From Gimesia chilikensis (lineage in GTDB: Bacteria > Planctomycetota > Planctomycetia > Planctomycetales > Planctomycetaceae), in contig NZ_CP036266.1 in NCBI RefSeq assembly GCF_007744075.1, positions 2,306,501-2,370,500 on the forward strand: 64,000 nt of DNA, given 5' to 3'. Position numbers and translations under genes: made by a program. Position 1 is the stretch's first letter, and every line of letters starts with the position of its first letter. Below are positions 1-11,400 of the stretch, one piece after another. Under the pieces are notes generated by a model that saw only the letters and a program-made list of their open reading frames with translations, was not told the DNA's origin and searched no databases.

Positions 1-1085
1 GGCACCTGCAGCACTTTGAGCTTGCGCTGGATATGTTCGTCAATGAAGTTCGCTATCGGAAAGTCGGGCCAGGACTCTGGTTGCTCAGTCGAGGGGACCA
101 GGATTTTCGCGACGGAGACTTCACCCTGGTAGAGTGCCAGTACCGAGGTTTCGCCGGTCCGTTCCAGTGAGGTGACCAGGCCTCGTTCATCGACGGTGCC
201 GACGGACGTATCATTGGAGCGGAATTCCACCAGCGGCGTGACATCGCGTCTGGAGCCATCCGAATAATGCGCGGTGCCGGTCAGTTGTTGTTGTTCATTG
301 TGTCCCAGCGATTCGAATTCAGGTTCTACGGTCAGCTTGACCAGCTCGGGGGCATCTGCCGGACCGTGTGGGGTATTGGCTTCAATCCAACGGACCAGGC
401 GGGCATATTCCGGGCTGCTTTCTTCGAGTCGCTTCCCGCCCCCGTGCGGGATTTTCATAGTGGCTTTGCGAAGCAGCAGCGAATCTTCAGGGGAAGCGGG
501 AAAAATCCGCCGACCGCGGATATCACGGGTGACCCATTCGTAATCCTGTTCAGGCTGGAAGCCGAACAGCGAGAGCTGGAATCCACCGCGTCCACCAGAT
601 TTACCGTGACAGCCGCCGCCGTTACAACCCTGGCGAGTCAGGATGGGAGCGATATCGTTGGTGAAATCGAGCGGGAGATAGGTTTCCCCCTCTTCAACCT
701 CGATGGGAATGGATTTCGTGTGAGAACCCCATTTGATCTGGAGCTCCGTTTTCCCAGTAGCCCGGGGAGTGAGTACCCCGGCGGCATCGATGGTCGCCAG
801 CTGAGGATCTTTGAAATGGAAGCGGACCGCACGGGTCAGGTCGTGTGTGGTCTCTGCTGCGGTGATGCCTGTGACCAGCAGTTGCTGGCGACTGTCGCGT
901 CCCCGCAGGTGGATGCGTTCCGGCCAGACTTTCATCCGGACAGTGGCTTCGGGAGTGATTTTGACCGGTTTGAATTCCGTTTCCGCAGACAGCAGCATAG
1001 GACTGCAACAACAGATCGTGAGCAGGAACGCACCCAGGCTACTGATAACTCTGGTTCCGGTTATATTTGCTTTGAATAATTTCAT
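1..1085 (-). CDS. Secreted BIG2 / c-type haem / DUF1549-family protein, N-terminal part (runs off left edge)
   Basis: The reading frame opens at an ATG at 1085 and stays open to base 1, so about 361 N-terminal residues are visible and the C-terminus lies outside. A signal peptide is seen (about residues 1-34, hydrophobic core rich in Leu and Cys). It is followed by an Ig-like BIG2-type region (about 50-135), then an atypical haem motif C-x4-C-H (CNGGGCH, 154-160) followed by a Gly-rich stretch, and a second Ig-like segment near 265-340. Planctomycete proteins of this type normally continue into DUF1549 and DUF1553; that part is not visible here and is inferred. It is the last gene of the minus-strand series that starts at 8267, 75 bp after the PPC protein. 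Its substrate is unknown. Confidence 0.85.
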   Translation of the reverse strand, partial: MKLFKANITGTRVISSLGAFLLTICCCSPMLLSAETEFKPVKITPEATVRMKVWPERIHLRGRDSRQQLLVTGITAAETTHDLTRAVRFHFKDPQLATIDAAGVLTPRATGKTELQIKWGSHTKSIPIEVEEGETYLPLDFTNDIAPILTRQGCNGGGCHGKSGGRGGFQLSLFGFQPEQDYEWVTRDIRGRRIFPASPEDSLLLRKATMKIPHGGGKRLEESSPEYARLVRWIEANTPHGPADAPELVKLTVEPEFESLGHNEQQQLTGTAHYSDGSRRDVTPLVEFRSNDTSVGTVDERGLVTSLERTGETSVLALYQGEVSVAKILVPSTEQPESWPDFPIANFIDEHIQRKLKVLQV

Positions 1086-1160
1086 CGTATCTCAGATTCT
1101 AATTCATCGAGTATCACAGGCAAATGCCGATCGGCAGGACTGTGTATACGAGTCTGATGA

Positions 1161-3317
1161 CTATTTCTGCTTTGGTTTTTTCGGGTTCTGTTCTGGTTCC
1201 ACTTTGAGTGTGATGACGTTGGTCACAATCGAGACGGGAACCGGTTTTGCTTTTTTCTGTTTCTGATCTGCTGCAGGTGAGAACTCCACTTTGGTGGTGG
1301 CGGACAGCCAGAGAAGATACTCTCCCGGCTGCAGTTTATCTGACAGGATGGCTGTCAGTTCACTCTTGGTTTGAGTGGGGGGGATCGATTTCGTGGGCTT
1401 GAATAAGGGGACGCTCTTCTGTTTGGCATCGACCATTACCGTATGCCACTTCAATTCGATGGGCGATGAAATCGATGAATCACCGGTTTCCAACTTCGCT
1501 ACCAGTTCCAGTTTACCACCCACGGTCAGCGGTTGTTGTGGTGGTGAGATCGTCAACACAACAGGGGCTGGTTCAGCGATACCTGCTGCGAGTGTGTTTA
1601 CTTGTGTGAAGTTGCCGGCATCAGTGACAGTCATAGGCTGGACTTTGCGGATCAGCTGCTGATCCTCGGACGTTGCCTGGAGTTTCAGGTTGAGAATATC
1701 TGGTTTCAGACTGCGGTCCGTCTGAATCGAAAGCACTGCTGCTGACTGGTGTTTGGGGATGATGACATCGTCGGCAGTCAGCCCCTCGGGGAGATCGACG
1801 GCGTGAATGTGGACGGGTTTGTCAAACCCATGCTGTCGGTCAACGTAGAGCGCGACGTGCGTGTGTCCCCCCGGATGTAACGTGGTTCCGTGTTTCCGCT
1901 CCAACTCACCCGGGTAAGCGAAGACGCGAAAGTCCGGCACTCTGTTTGTGATACGCACCCGGTACTGTCGCTCAAAGCCGCCCAAGCTCACGCCATACAG
2001 GTCACGTACCAGCAGATAGAACGTGCCCGACTGGGGAGCCTTCCAGGTTCCTTCCGGATCCAGAGAAGCAGCCGAGACAGGAGTGGCGTCACCTTTGGCC
2101 TGTTTCTGATCTGAGAGATTCAGGAGCAGCTTGCCTTTGTCGTCGAAGAGGGAAAGTTCGAGATCCATGCGTTGTCCCAGCCGTTCACCAAAAGCGGCGA
2201 GACTTAACTGTTGTCCCTTCTCAGCGGTGAACCGGTACCAGTCCAGATCGCGCGGTTGGGGAAACTGGCCGGCGATGTCACAGGGAATCTTGATCTCTTG
2301 TGCCGTTGTCTGCGAGTGATTCTCCGGATCCTGATCGACGACGATCGGTGTGTCGGTAGTCATCAGCCTCACGGATCCTGCTGTGTGGGGAAGTTGCAAC
2401 CACAGACCTTGCGAGAGGGGACTTGTGGCAGCGAATGAAACTGACTGTGTTGCATCCGTGTCTGTAGCTGGATCAACAGAGATGGTTTTCTGCTGCAGGA
2501 GTTGTGTGGAATCCTCTGCCACGCCGGGCAGGTCGAGTCCTTGAATGCGGAGCTGGCTCGGTTTACTGGCGGGGATCAGTGCGGGAAACGCGGCCAGCAG
2601 GCGTGGTCCGGTGTTGACCGAAAGATGGTAGGCACTGTTCGCATCACTGCGGTAAGCGCGTTCGAAGACCTTGATGCGGTAGGTGCCTGTCTCGGGCAGT
2701 TTCAGATGTAGAGCTGGTTCCAGTTCTGCTGCGGAAGCGAACGCGATCTCTTCTCCGCTGGGGGCACTGAGTGTGAACAGCGGTTCGGCTGAGCCTCCCA
2801 GCGATCGGGAACGGCAGCGAATCGTGATGGTTTGACCTGCAGTGTCGGGGAAGGCGTACCAGTCGATGTCTCCAGTGTGATCGAAACGAGCGTCGACTCC
2901 CCCTGGTATTTTCAACGTCTCAGCGGAATCCGGGGTGTCGGCCTGTTCGTCTGCGGTGATCGTGGGCCAGGCGGTGATCTGCACGACGTGAGGCTGGCTC
3001 AGTCCCTGGCTGGTCAAGACGCGGAGGTCGTAATCGCCGGGCGGTGTTTCTGCGGGAACGGTGATCTGCAGACTCTGGTCGTTGATGACTTTGATCGAGA
3101 CGCCGGGGGCAGTCAGTTGGGCGAGACGGATGTCTGTGAGCTGCTTGCCCTTCAGCTTGATGTTCGTGGAGGCACCGGCGGGGCAGCTGAGAGGAAAGAC
3201 GCCCACCAGGTTCGGAGGCGCGGCACTGACAGTCAGCGGGACGCACGCCAGCCAGAACAGGGCGGTTCCGCTGAGCAGGATTCTGCTGACCGATTGTCGC
3301 AGGTTGGTTTGTAACAT
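1161..3317 (-). CDS. Secreted PPC-domain protein
   Basis: 718 residues with a signal peptide (about 1-32, ending near VSAAPP). An IPT/TIG-like segment covers about 35-105. Two pre-peptidase C-terminal (PPC, PF04151-like) beta-sandwich domains follow at roughly 115-235 and 325-455, both with the typical pattern D-x-D-W-Y-x-F (GDIDWYAF and RDLDWYRF). The C-terminal third is further beta-rich and ends in a Lys/Pro-rich tail. No catalytic motif was seen, so it is probably a binding or structural exported protein. It lies 58 bp after the DUF1501 gene and 75 bp before the haem/BIG2 gene, so it is likely co-transcribed with them. No clear Shine-Dalgarno precedes the ATG, which may mean translational coupling. 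Confidence 0.88.
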   Translation of the reverse strand: MLQTNLRQSVSRILLSGTALFWLACVPLTVSAAPPNLVGVFPLSCPAGASTNIKLKGKQLTDIRLAQLTAPGVSIKVINDQSLQITVPAETPPGDYDLRVLTSQGLSQPHVVQITAWPTITADEQADTPDSAETLKIPGGVDARFDHTGDIDWYAFPDTAGQTITIRCRSRSLGGSAEPLFTLSAPSGEEIAFASAAELEPALHLKLPETGTYRIKVFERAYRSDANSAYHLSVNTGPRLLAAFPALIPASKPSQLRIQGLDLPGVAEDSTQLLQQKTISVDPATDTDATQSVSFAATSPLSQGLWLQLPHTAGSVRLMTTDTPIVVDQDPENHSQTTAQEIKIPCDIAGQFPQPRDLDWYRFTAEKGQQLSLAAFGERLGQRMDLELSLFDDKGKLLLNLSDQKQAKGDATPVSAASLDPEGTWKAPQSGTFYLLVRDLYGVSLGGFERQYRVRITNRVPDFRVFAYPGELERKHGTTLHPGGHTHVALYVDRQHGFDKPVHIHAVDLPEGLTADDVIIPKHQSAAVLSIQTDRSLKPDILNLKLQATSEDQQLIRKVQPMTVTDAGNFTQVNTLAAGIAEPAPVVLTISPPQQPLTVGGKLELVAKLETGDSSISSPIELKWHTVMVDAKQKSVPLFKPTKSIPPTQTKSELTAILSDKLQPGEYLLWLSATTKVEFSPAADQKQKKAKPVPVSIVTNVITLKVEPEQNPKKPKQK

Positions 3318-3375
3318 GGTAAACGCGGAGCTATCTATAAAAATCAGGCAGGAAAAATATGTATTCAGGTTTCGC

Positions 3376-4860
3376 TTAAGCGATGATCTCTTTGATCGGT
3401 TCGCCGAAGTCGATTTCGAGGCGTTTGTGGCCGGGGACTTCCAGGCTGTGGTGATTGAGTCCCAGCTGATGCAGGATGGTGGCGTGCAGGTCGGTCACGT
3501 AATGTCGGTGTTCGACCGCGTGGAAGCCGATTTCGTCGGTGGCGCCGTGTGTGACACCTTGTTTGATGCCACCGCCGGCCATCCAGATCGAGAAGCCGTA
3601 GGGATGATGATCGCGTCCGTCTGACCGTTCGGAGCCGGGGGTGCGACCGAACTCGGTGGCCCAGACGACCAGGGTTTCATCGAGCAGACCCCGCTGCTTG
3701 AGGTCTTTGAGCAGGCCGGCGATCGGTTTGTCGACCTGGCCGATCCGCTGGCTGTGGTTCTGCTTGAGTTTGGAATGTGCGTCCCAGCCACCATCATAGA
3801 TCTGCACAAAGCGGACCCCCCGTTCCACCAGTCGGCGGGCAATCAAGGACTGCTGGCCGACGCGTTGGGTTTCTTTATTATCGAGGCCATACAGGTTCTG
3901 GGTGGCGGGGGTTTCCTCGCTGATGTTGACGACTTCGGGGACGGCCATCTGCATGCGGAAGGCGAGTTCATAGGATTTGATCCGGGCCCGCATTTCGGCA
4001 TCGTCGGGATAAGCGGCGCCGGCGAGCGTATTCAGTTCGCTTAAGAGTTCCAGCTGACCGCGGCGTTCTTCGCGGGAAACTTTGCTGCCCGGAGTGCCGA
4101 AGGGGAGTGGATTGCTCGGATTGACGGACATCTTCACCCCGGAATGTTCCGGGCCCAGGTAGCTGCCATCATGGGCGCCGGTTCCGCCGCAACAGTCGCC
4201 GGGGGGCGTGCCCATCACCACGAACTGAGGCAGATTGTCATTCAGTGATCCCAGCCCGTAGTGCACCCACGAGCCGATTGAAGGGAAGAAGCCGTCAAAG
4301 ATGTGGCGGCCCGTGTGAAACTGGAGCTGAGCCGCGTGATCATTGTCGGTGGTCCACATTGAACGGACGACGGCCAGATCATCGGCGCAGCTTCCGACAT
4401 GCTCCCACCAGTCGCTGATTTCAATGCCACTCTCACCCCGTTTGCGATAGCCGACCTGGAGGGGATAGAGCTGAGCCATCAGCTTGCGGGGCTTGCCGCC
4501 GAAGTCGCGCACGTTTTTGCGATAGTAGGGGGAGTTGGTGACCAGGTCGTTGTATTCAGTATCGCCGATCGTCTTGCCTGCATGCTTGTTGAGGGCGGGC
4601 TTGGGGTCGAAACTTTCCATGTGGCTTGTGCCGCCCAGCATGAAATACCAGATCACCGATTTGGCTTTGGGGGCGAAGTGCGGCTGTCCGTTGATGATGG
4701 CCGATTCTGCTGCCTGCACCGCGTTACCAGACGAACTTTCACGTTGCAACAGGTCCGCCAGGGCGATGCCCGTCAGTCCCAGGCTGGCGTTGTTCAGAAA
4801 CGAACGTCGCGAGACACGGCCGCAGGAGTTGAACCAGTTAGAGGGTGTTTGGTCAGACAT
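3376..4860 (-). CDS. DUF1501 family protein (Tat-type export signal)
   Basis: 494 residues. The N-terminus carries a twin-arginine type signal ([12 protein letters not shown], about 18-29). The rest matches DUF1501 (PF07394), a family distantly related to alkaline phosphatases and sulfatases. Visible family hallmarks are the [13 protein letters not shown] segment, [23 protein letters not shown], and the C-terminal [11 protein letters not shown]. The partner gene upstream is the DUF1549/DUF1553 haem protein (44 bp gap), the usual pairing in planctomycetes. Reaction and substrate are not known for this family; a periplasmic hydrolase-like role is inferred from the fold. An AGGA Shine-Dalgarno precedes the ATG. 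Confidence 0.93.
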   Translation of the reverse strand: MSDQTPSNWFNSCGRVSRRSFLNNASLGLTGIALADLLQRESSSGNAVQAAESAIINGQPHFAPKAKSVIWYFMLGGTSHMESFDPKPALNKHAGKTIGDTEYNDLVTNSPYYRKNVRDFGGKPRKLMAQLYPLQVGYRKRGESGIEISDWWEHVGSCADDLAVVRSMWTTDNDHAAQLQFHTGRHIFDGFFPSIGSWVHYGLGSLNDNLPQFVVMGTPPGDCCGGTGAHDGSYLGPEHSGVKMSVNPSNPLPFGTPGSKVSREERRGQLELLSELNTLAGAAYPDDAEMRARIKSYELAFRMQMAVPEVVNISEETPATQNLYGLDNKETQRVGQQSLIARRLVERGVRFVQIYDGGWDAHSKLKQNHSQRIGQVDKPIAGLLKDLKQRGLLDETLVVWATEFGRTPGSERSDGRDHHPYGFSIWMAGGGIKQGVTHGATDEIGFHAVEHRHYVTDLHATILHQLGLNHHSLEVPGHKRLEIDFGEPIKEIIA

Positions 4861-4904
4861 GGCTGAGTTCCTGAATGTGATTCGTTTCGCTGTGAGTTTC
4901 GGGA

Positions 4905-7900
4905 TTAACGGACGGTGACAAAATCGTTATGGCTGTAGAGGACATGGACCAGGTTCTCGCGGGCCCGTTGTCTGGGATCGGCGGCAGGTGGACGTTTCGA
5001 AGTCCCTCCGCCGGGAAACTGCTGCTGCTCCTGCTGCTGGAGCAGACTGGTATGTCGCTCTAAAAAATTCGTGCAGGCGGTGATCTCTGCTGCCGTCGCG
5101 GGACGGGAGAGAATCTGTTTGAAGGCCGCCTGGATAAACGCGGCATCGGTTTTCGTTGTTTTATCGAGTTGTTCTGCCAGCAGGCGGGCCTGATCGAGTG
5201 ACAGGGAGCTGTTGGTCAGGGCGAGTGCCTGCTGTGGCACGACGCTTACGAGCCGTTCGTAGCAGGCGTTCGGGTTGGCCAGATCGAAGAGCTCCAGGAA
5301 TTCCATTTTTTCGTTGGGAGTGTTGCGGAAGTAGAGACTGCGGCGGTGAATGGTCTCTCCCTGCTTTTCATCGAGTTCCGGTCCGCCCCGGGTTTCATCG
5401 AGGGTCCCCGCGGTGGCGAGCAGGCTGTCGCGGACCATTTCTGCCTCCATGCGGCGGGAGTTCATCCGCCAGAGATAACGATTGTTGGGATCAGTGGCCC
5501 GGTTCGATTCAGATTCTCCGGGAGCCGAACTCATGCGGTAAGCAGTGGAGAGTACGATCTGGCGATGCAGGGGTTTCATCTGCCAGCCCTGTTCCATAAA
5601 TGTGACCGCCAGCCAGTCGAGCAGTTCCGGATGCGTAGGCAGCCGTCCGTTCAAACCGAAGTTGGCGACGGAGGGAACCAGGGCCTGGTTGAAATGACGC
5701 AGCCAGATGTGATTCACGGCGACCCGTGCGGTACGCGGGTTCTGTTCATCGGCAATCCAGCGGGCCAGGGCCAGGCGGCGGCCGGTACTGGTGCGGGGGA
5801 ACGTTTCTCCCAGTGGCGTGTATTTCGTGTCTTCTTTTTTAACGGCTGCCTGGGCTGTCTGCAGATTTTTCTCAGCAGCCGCGACTTTCTGTTCGGCCGC
5901 GGTCCGTTTTTTGTCGGGCTGGTCTCCTGTGGATGCGGGCAGAGTTGCCAGATCCCGCTGTGCCTGTTTGACCGCGAGAGACGCCTGAACGGCTGCGGCT
6001 TCCCGTTCACGGAGGCTGGCCGTTTTTGCGAGCGTTTCATAATCAGCGGCCTCTTTGATTTTCGCCTGTTCGGCGGCGATCCGTGCCCGAAGTGATTTCA
6101 GCTCGGCCTGTTGCAGTTGCACATTCAGTTCGGCGATCTCGCGTGCTGCCTGAGCGAGCGTGAGATCCTGCTGCAAATTGTCTTTCGAAGGGGCCGCGAA
6201 GGGGGAACGCCGGTCTTCTTTCACGGACTGGGCGAGTTGAAAGCCAGGGGCCAGCGGTTCGATCCGCAGCTCGTAAAATTCTGAGTGGGCCGAGTGATTC
6301 CAGAGGGCGAACTTACCGGCCTGGCGGGGGATGGGCATCGTGTAAGCCAGTTTCAGTTTGCCGTCGAGCCAGACGTTGAGCTGCTGGCCTTCCACGACAA
6401 AATCGAGAACGACCTCTTTGTTGAGTTCAATTTCACAGGGGAAGATGCCGGCCCGGGGATACGACTCGCGGCCTGCTGTGCGGTGGAAGGCCTGCACGGT
6501 CGGTTTGTTGTTGCTGATCGCGGTGTAGATCGCCTGGGCATCGCGGAGGTCGACGGCATCAAAGAAGAGACCGACCGAATGGATCTGACCCGGCTCCAGG
6601 GTTTTGTAACGCAGCCGCCCCTGGAAATTCAGTGGCAGATCAATCTGGGAAACCATGGTCCGAAAGGCGCCGGTATTGGTCTGTCGCAGACAGCCGTCGA
6701 TGTACTCCCATTTGCCCGAGACGGTTTGCCAGAGATCGGGGTTCGGCTGCTGGAAACGTTCGTTGATGATCGCGGGACGCGCGTCGGTCTCTATCGCAGA
6801 TCCCTGTTGCAGGTCGGCCAGTTGTTGCTCGACCTGCTGGATGGTGGTGTCGGACTTGTGCAGTGCTGCTTCTGCGGATTTGATTTCCTGCTCGGCCTGC
6901 TGCACTTTTTCTTTGAGGATATCAGGACGCAGCGCCGGGTAATAGCTGGCCAGGGGGAGTTCGACGGGCTTGATGGTTACCGGTTCTTTGGTGAGGTTTA
7001 CCGGGACCGCGGGGGTGAGGGGATGTTCTTTGTCGGGCTGACGATCATCGCCGCGCTGGAAGAGATAGGTGGGCTGTTCCAGTTCCTTGTCATACACACG
7101 TGCGAGGCCGTCTTTAAGAACCATGCCCAGCGTGGCATCTTTTTCCTTGTCGACCGTGCCTGAGAGGGCATCGGTACGAACATTGTGTGGCTCGAAGAAA
7201 GCGCGGAAGCGATAGTATTCAACCTGATCCAGGGGATCGTATTTGTGATCGTGGCAGCGGGCGCATTTCATCGTCAGTCCCAGGAAGGCGACGGACGTGT
7301 GCTCGACGGTATCGAACATCCAGACGTTGCGGTCGAACTTGTACCAGTTGCGACCCAGGAAGCCGGTGGCCCGGACGACATCGGGATTGTCCGGTTCGAG
7401 TTCATCGCCGGCCAGCATCTCGACGATCATCCGGTCATAGGGCTTGTCAGCATTGACGGATTCGACGATCCAGTCGCGCCAGCGCCAGATGTGCCGCTGG
7501 CTGTAGCGGATCTCGTTGATTCCGCGGGAGCCGTACCAGTCGCTGTACCGCCAGACGTCCATCCAGTGCCGTCCCCAGCGTTCCCCGTAGCGGGGGCTGG
7601 CGAGCAGCTTGTCGACCGTTGCGATGTAGGCTTCTTCGGAAGGATCGGCGAGGAAAGCTTCCAGCTCTGCCGTCGTAGGGGGGAGGCCAGTGAGGTCGAG
7701 GTACAGACGTCGGAGCAGGACGGCCGGTTCTGCGGGAGGGCGGGGGACCAGATTGTGTTGTTCGTGATCCGCAGCGAGGAAGGCGTCGATTTCGTTACGC
7801 ACCCAGGCTTTGTTTTTGACCTTGGGGACCGCTGGTTTGACCGGCGTCTGGTAAGACCAGAACTGTCGCGGATCCTGTTCGGGGACTTCATTTTCCGGAG

Positions 7901-8267
7901 CGGGGGCACCGGCGTTGATCCACTGGCGGAACAGGGCCAGTTCATCCAGGGTGAGCGGTTTGCCGGCTCCTTCAGGTGGCATCTTGAAGCCGGCGTCACC
8001 GGTCAGTACGCCCAGCAGCAGACTGTCATCCGCCTTGCCTGGTTCGAAGCCGGGACCGGAGTCGCCCCCTTTACGGAGGAACTCAGCGGTGTCGACGCGA
8101 AAGCTGGAATTCTGTTTTAAGGCACCGTGGCAAGACTGACATTTCGTGCGGAGCAATGGCTTGATCTGCTTGAGATAATCGACCGAATCCGCTGCAGAGA
8201 GGGGAGCGGTTCCACAGAGGCTCAGCGCCAGCAGTACAATGCAATCCGTGAGTCGGTTGGCAGTCAT
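4905..8267 (-). CDS. PSCyt1-DUF1549-LamG-like-DUF1553 secreted haem protein
   Basis: 1120 residues with a signal peptide (about 1-25). PSCyt1 haem domain: C43-Q-S-C-H47, with a distal MPPEGAG methionine segment. DUF1549 (PSCyt2) spans about 145-350, with [20 protein letters not shown] and a second CxxCH (MKCARCHDH near 334). A central region of about 500-655 looks like a LamG/DUF1080-type beta-sandwich, flanked by Gln/Ala-rich coiled coils (about 455-495 and 680-800). DUF1553 (PSD1) occupies about 815-1120 ([12 protein letters not shown]). The insert between DUF1549 and DUF1553 makes it longer than the common 750-900 residue form. It is the first gene of the operon that continues with the DUF1501 gene, and is preceded by a promoter with an overlapping palindrome. 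Confidence 0.93.
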   Translation of the reverse strand: MTANRLTDCIVLLALSLCGTAPLSAADSVDYLKQIKPLLRTKCQSCHGALKQNSSFRVDTAEFLRKGGDSGPGFEPGKADDSLLLGVLTGDAGFKMPPEGAGKPLTLDELALFRQWINAGAPAPENEVPEQDPRQFWSYQTPVKPAVPKVKNKAWVRNEIDAFLAADHEQHNLVPRPPAEPAVLLRRLYLDLTGLPPTTAELEAFLADPSEEAYIATVDKLLASPRYGERWGRHWMDVWRYSDWYGSRGINEIRYSQRHIWRWRDWIVESVNADKPYDRMIVEMLAGDELEPDNPDVVRATGFLGRNWYKFDRNVWMFDTVEHTSVAFLGLTMKCARCHDHKYDPLDQVEYYRFRAFFEPHNVRTDALSGTVDKEKDATLGMVLKDGLARVYDKELEQPTYLFQRGDDRQPDKEHPLTPAVPVNLTKEPVTIKPVELPLASYYPALRPDILKEKVQQAEQEIKSAEAALHKSDTTIQQVEQQLADLQQGSAIETDARPAIINERFQQPNPDLWQTVSGKWEYIDGCLRQTNTGAFRTMVSQIDLPLNFQGRLRYKTLEPGQIHSVGLFFDAVDLRDAQAIYTAISNNKPTVQAFHRTAGRESYPRAGIFPCEIELNKEVVLDFVVEGQQLNVWLDGKLKLAYTMPIPRQAGKFALWNHSAHSEFYELRIEPLAPGFQLAQSVKEDRRSPFAAPSKDNLQQDLTLAQAAREIAELNVQLQQAELKSLRARIAAEQAKIKEAADYETLAKTASLREREAAAVQASLAVKQAQRDLATLPASTGDQPDKKRTAAEQKVAAAEKNLQTAQAAVKKEDTKYTPLGETFPRTSTGRRLALARWIADEQNPRTARVAVNHIWLRHFNQALVPSVANFGLNGRLPTHPELLDWLAVTFMEQGWQMKPLHRQIVLSTAYRMSSAPGESESNRATDPNNRYLWRMNSRRMEAEMVRDSLLATAGTLDETRGGPELDEKQGETIHRRSLYFRNTPNEKMEFLELFDLANPNACYERLVSVVPQQALALTNSSLSLDQARLLAEQLDKTTKTDAAFIQAAFKQILSRPATAAEITACTNFLERHTSLLQQQEQQQFPGGGTSKRPPAADPRQRARENLVHVLYSHNDFVTVR

Positions 8268-8334
8268 GTGGCGGGCTCCGAATGTGTCGGGGAAAATCGC
8301 AGGGGAAACTGATTTTCACGTAAGGCAGGCACAA

Positions 8335-8378
8335 TATATTAAGAATCTTAATATAACAGAACCGTAGTGATGATTCAA
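8335..8378 (-). promoter_or_regulatory. Promoter with 21-bp palindromic operator on -10/+1
   Basis: On the minus strand, TTGAAT (8378-8373) and TATATT (8355-8350) are separated by 17 nt. The -10 hexamer is the first half of a near-perfect palindrome, with arms TATATTAAGA and TCTTAATATA around one central base (8355-8335), so the operator would cover the predicted transcription start near 8343. The gene beginning at 8267 is 75 nt downstream. The region is much more AT-rich than its surroundings. The repressor is unknown. Confidence 0.55.
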
Positions 8379-8414
8379 TATATTTAAATCTATCGATGCG
8401 TGTGCGCGGCGATT

Positions 8415-11400
8415 TCAGAGTTTTTTCGGAGGCGGTCCCTGCAGATAGGCGAACAGATCCTGCAGTTCCTGCTCGCTGAGCTGTTTGAGGATTTTTTCCG
8501 GCATCAGTGAGACGGGGGAATCGTGGATTTCTTCGATGTCGTCCCGTCGAATGGTGGTCAGTTCGTTTTTGTTGTTGGCGATGCGGATCTGTGCGGGTTC
8601 GTCTGATTTAATGATTCCGGTGATGACGCGTCCGTCGCGGGTAATGACGATCGAGGCCACATACTCTTTGCGGACGAATTGATTGGGATCAATGATGCTC
8701 TCCAGCAGATAATTTAAATCGCCCCGGTTGGCGGTGGTGAGGTCGGGGCCGAGCTTATTGCCGGTGCCGTGCAGCTGATGACAGGTGCCACATTGTTTCT
8801 GGAACAGCTGACTGCCGCGCTGCGCATTTCCTGGATGCTTCAACAGAAAACGGACGCGGCGGATCTCGGTGATCTTGTGCTGCGAATCCCTCTGGTTGAT
8901 CTGTCCCCAGTGCTTCGCGGTGAGTTCGGTGATGGTTTTGTTCCCCAGGCTGTTGAGTGTTGTCAGTTCCTGCAGATCGAGATCGCCTGCCGGCAGCTTT
9001 CCCTCATCGACCTGTCTAAGAAACGCAAGGGCCCAGGGCTGACGGGTGAAGAGGACGCGACGGGCCTGAGTTCGTGAAGAAACATCGTAGTCGGGATACG
9101 ATTTGAGCAGTGCCTGGCTGATGCGGTCATCGGCATAGCGGGACAGAACGAGCATGGCCTGCTGTCGGAGCGAAGCGGGTTGATCGGGTTGCAGCAGCGG
9201 GAGCAGGGGGGCGATGACTGTTTCGTTGCCGAACTGCTGCAGGAATTTGAGCATTGTGGTGCGCTGGGCTAGTGGCAGATCCTCATTGACGACAATTTCG
9301 AGTGCCTGCTGCAGGACGGCGGGATTGCCGAGTCGGGCGTTGAGTTGCATGAGCACGAGGTCTTCGGGATGGGCCTGCCATTGCGTGGAGAGTTGCTCCG
9401 CGAGTTTGCCTGGCACCTGGTCTGGTTTGAGCTGTCCCTGTCCTGAGAGTGCCAGACCGGCGTCGAGGGCCTGCAGCAGATCAGCCTGTTGTGACTCTGG
9501 AGCGGTCGCCAGCAGCCGTTGACAGACCTGGAGTGTGCGCGGTGTGGCAGCGGCAGCGTAGCGTTTCATCAGGCGTGGCTGAATGACCTGACTGACAAAG
9601 GGCTGCTGCCAGGCTGCGGATGTCACAAAACGTTGTTCGATTTCATCGATGGCGGAGAGGGCCTGTTTTTCAATGGCCCACCAGAGGAGTAACGGAATAA
9701 AGGGATCGGCCTGATCGAGGTTCCGGTTCAGAATGTGCGCTGCGATGGCCAGCGCGGGATCAGCGGGGAGCCGGGCGGCGGTGGAGGCGAGCTGGCTGCG
9801 GACCTGGGGACTGGCGTCGGTCCGAGCGAACTGGATCAAATGTTGGGCGATCTCGGGAGAAACGGTGCGTCGATCGCCCAGCAGCCGAATGGTCCAGCTG
9901 CGGACGGAGGTATCCTTATGTTGAAGCATGTGCACCGCGGTTGTTTCATCCAGTGCGTCGAGCGACGCGAGCGTCCAGAGCAGTTGCAGTGCCTGGTGGT
10001 CGCTGCGTTTTTCTGTCAGCAGACTTTTGAGCTTGTCTGGAACCTGAGGGTCTTTACGGGTGATCAGTTCGCGGCGGGCAGCGCGGACGTACCATTCATT
10101 GGGCTGCTGTAAAAGTTCGATCAGGCGTTCGCTGCTTAATTCATGGACCTGCAGTGTCGGTTCCAGTTTGCTGCCTTGGGGTTTGAGACGGTAGATGCGA
10201 CCGTTACTGCGATCCCAGTCGGCGTCGGGATTGGGATGGGCAGTGCGTTTGTCGTGCCAGTCTGTGAAGTAGACTGCACCCGCGGGGCCGACGGTCAGAT
10301 CGGTGGGAGCGAACCAGCTGTCGTTCGCCTGGACGAACGTGGCTCCGTGCTCAGTACGAAACGTGGTGCCGTCGGGGATCAGACTGTGATACTGGATTTC
10401 ATGGCCCAGCAGATTGCCGCTGATGTACTTGCCGTGCAGTGCTTCGGGAAACAGGATCCCCTGATAGATGGTGCCTCCCACGGTAACGTGTCCGCCCTTG
10501 AAATTCTTATGAGGGGCATGATCGAAATAACCGAACGTATACGGATTCCGTAACGGGCCGTGCTTGGAGAACTGTTTCCAGTAGTAGCCTTCCTGGACGA
10601 TGTGCAGCAGGACGAAGCCGCCCAGGTTGGTACTGGCCAGTAGATTGCCCTGACGATCGAAGTCGAGCCCCCACATGTTGCCGCCCCCTTCGGCGAAGAG
10701 CTCGAATACTTTCGTGCGGGGGTGATAGCGCCAGATGGCCTGCACGAATTTGACGCCGCGAATCCGGGCGGTGACGGTGCTCCCCTGGCAGCCGTAGAGC
10801 CAGCCGTCCGGTCCCCAGGTCAGTGAATTCGCGACGGCGCTCGCGTCATCCATACCGAAGCCTTTGAGCAGCACTTCGGGATTTCCATCAGGCTTGTCAT
10901 CGCGGTTGCGGTCCGGGTAGAAGAGCAGGTAGGGCGCCTGCAATACGTAGACGCCGCCATTCCCGAGAGCAAACCCGGAGGCGAGATTCAGACCGTCTAC
11001 AAAGTCGTGTGCCTGGTCGAAGCGTCCGTCGTGATCGGTGTCTTCCAGGATCGTCAGTCGGTCGGCGCCCCGAGGGCCATGTGGCGGAGGCTCGGGAACC
11101 CGGTCGTATTGAGAGCGGGTGTGTTGATCGACCTTGACCCGTTTCAGACCTGCGGGGTTGGGGTACTGCAGATACTGAATGACCCAGAGACGGCCCCGGT
11201 CGTCAAAGTCAATGGAGACCGGTTGTCTGACCAGTGGTTCAGAGGCGACCAGTTCCACTTCATATCCTGCCGCGACTGTCATCTGTTTCACCGCTTCTGA
11301 GGGCGCAAAGCCCTGGGCGAAGAGGCCGGCGGTGCTCAAACTGGCCAGCAAAACAGCGAACAAGCGGGGGCAAAGTCGGGTCGCGCAACGGGATCTCTCT

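Noticed and set aside
267..1079. 270-codon open frame on the plus strand
   Set aside because: Antisense to the partial BIG2/haem gene, whose haem motif and signal peptide are convincing.
7185..8120. 311-codon open frame on the plus strand
   Set aside because: Antisense to the haem protein gene at 4905-8267, which shows clear conserved motifs.
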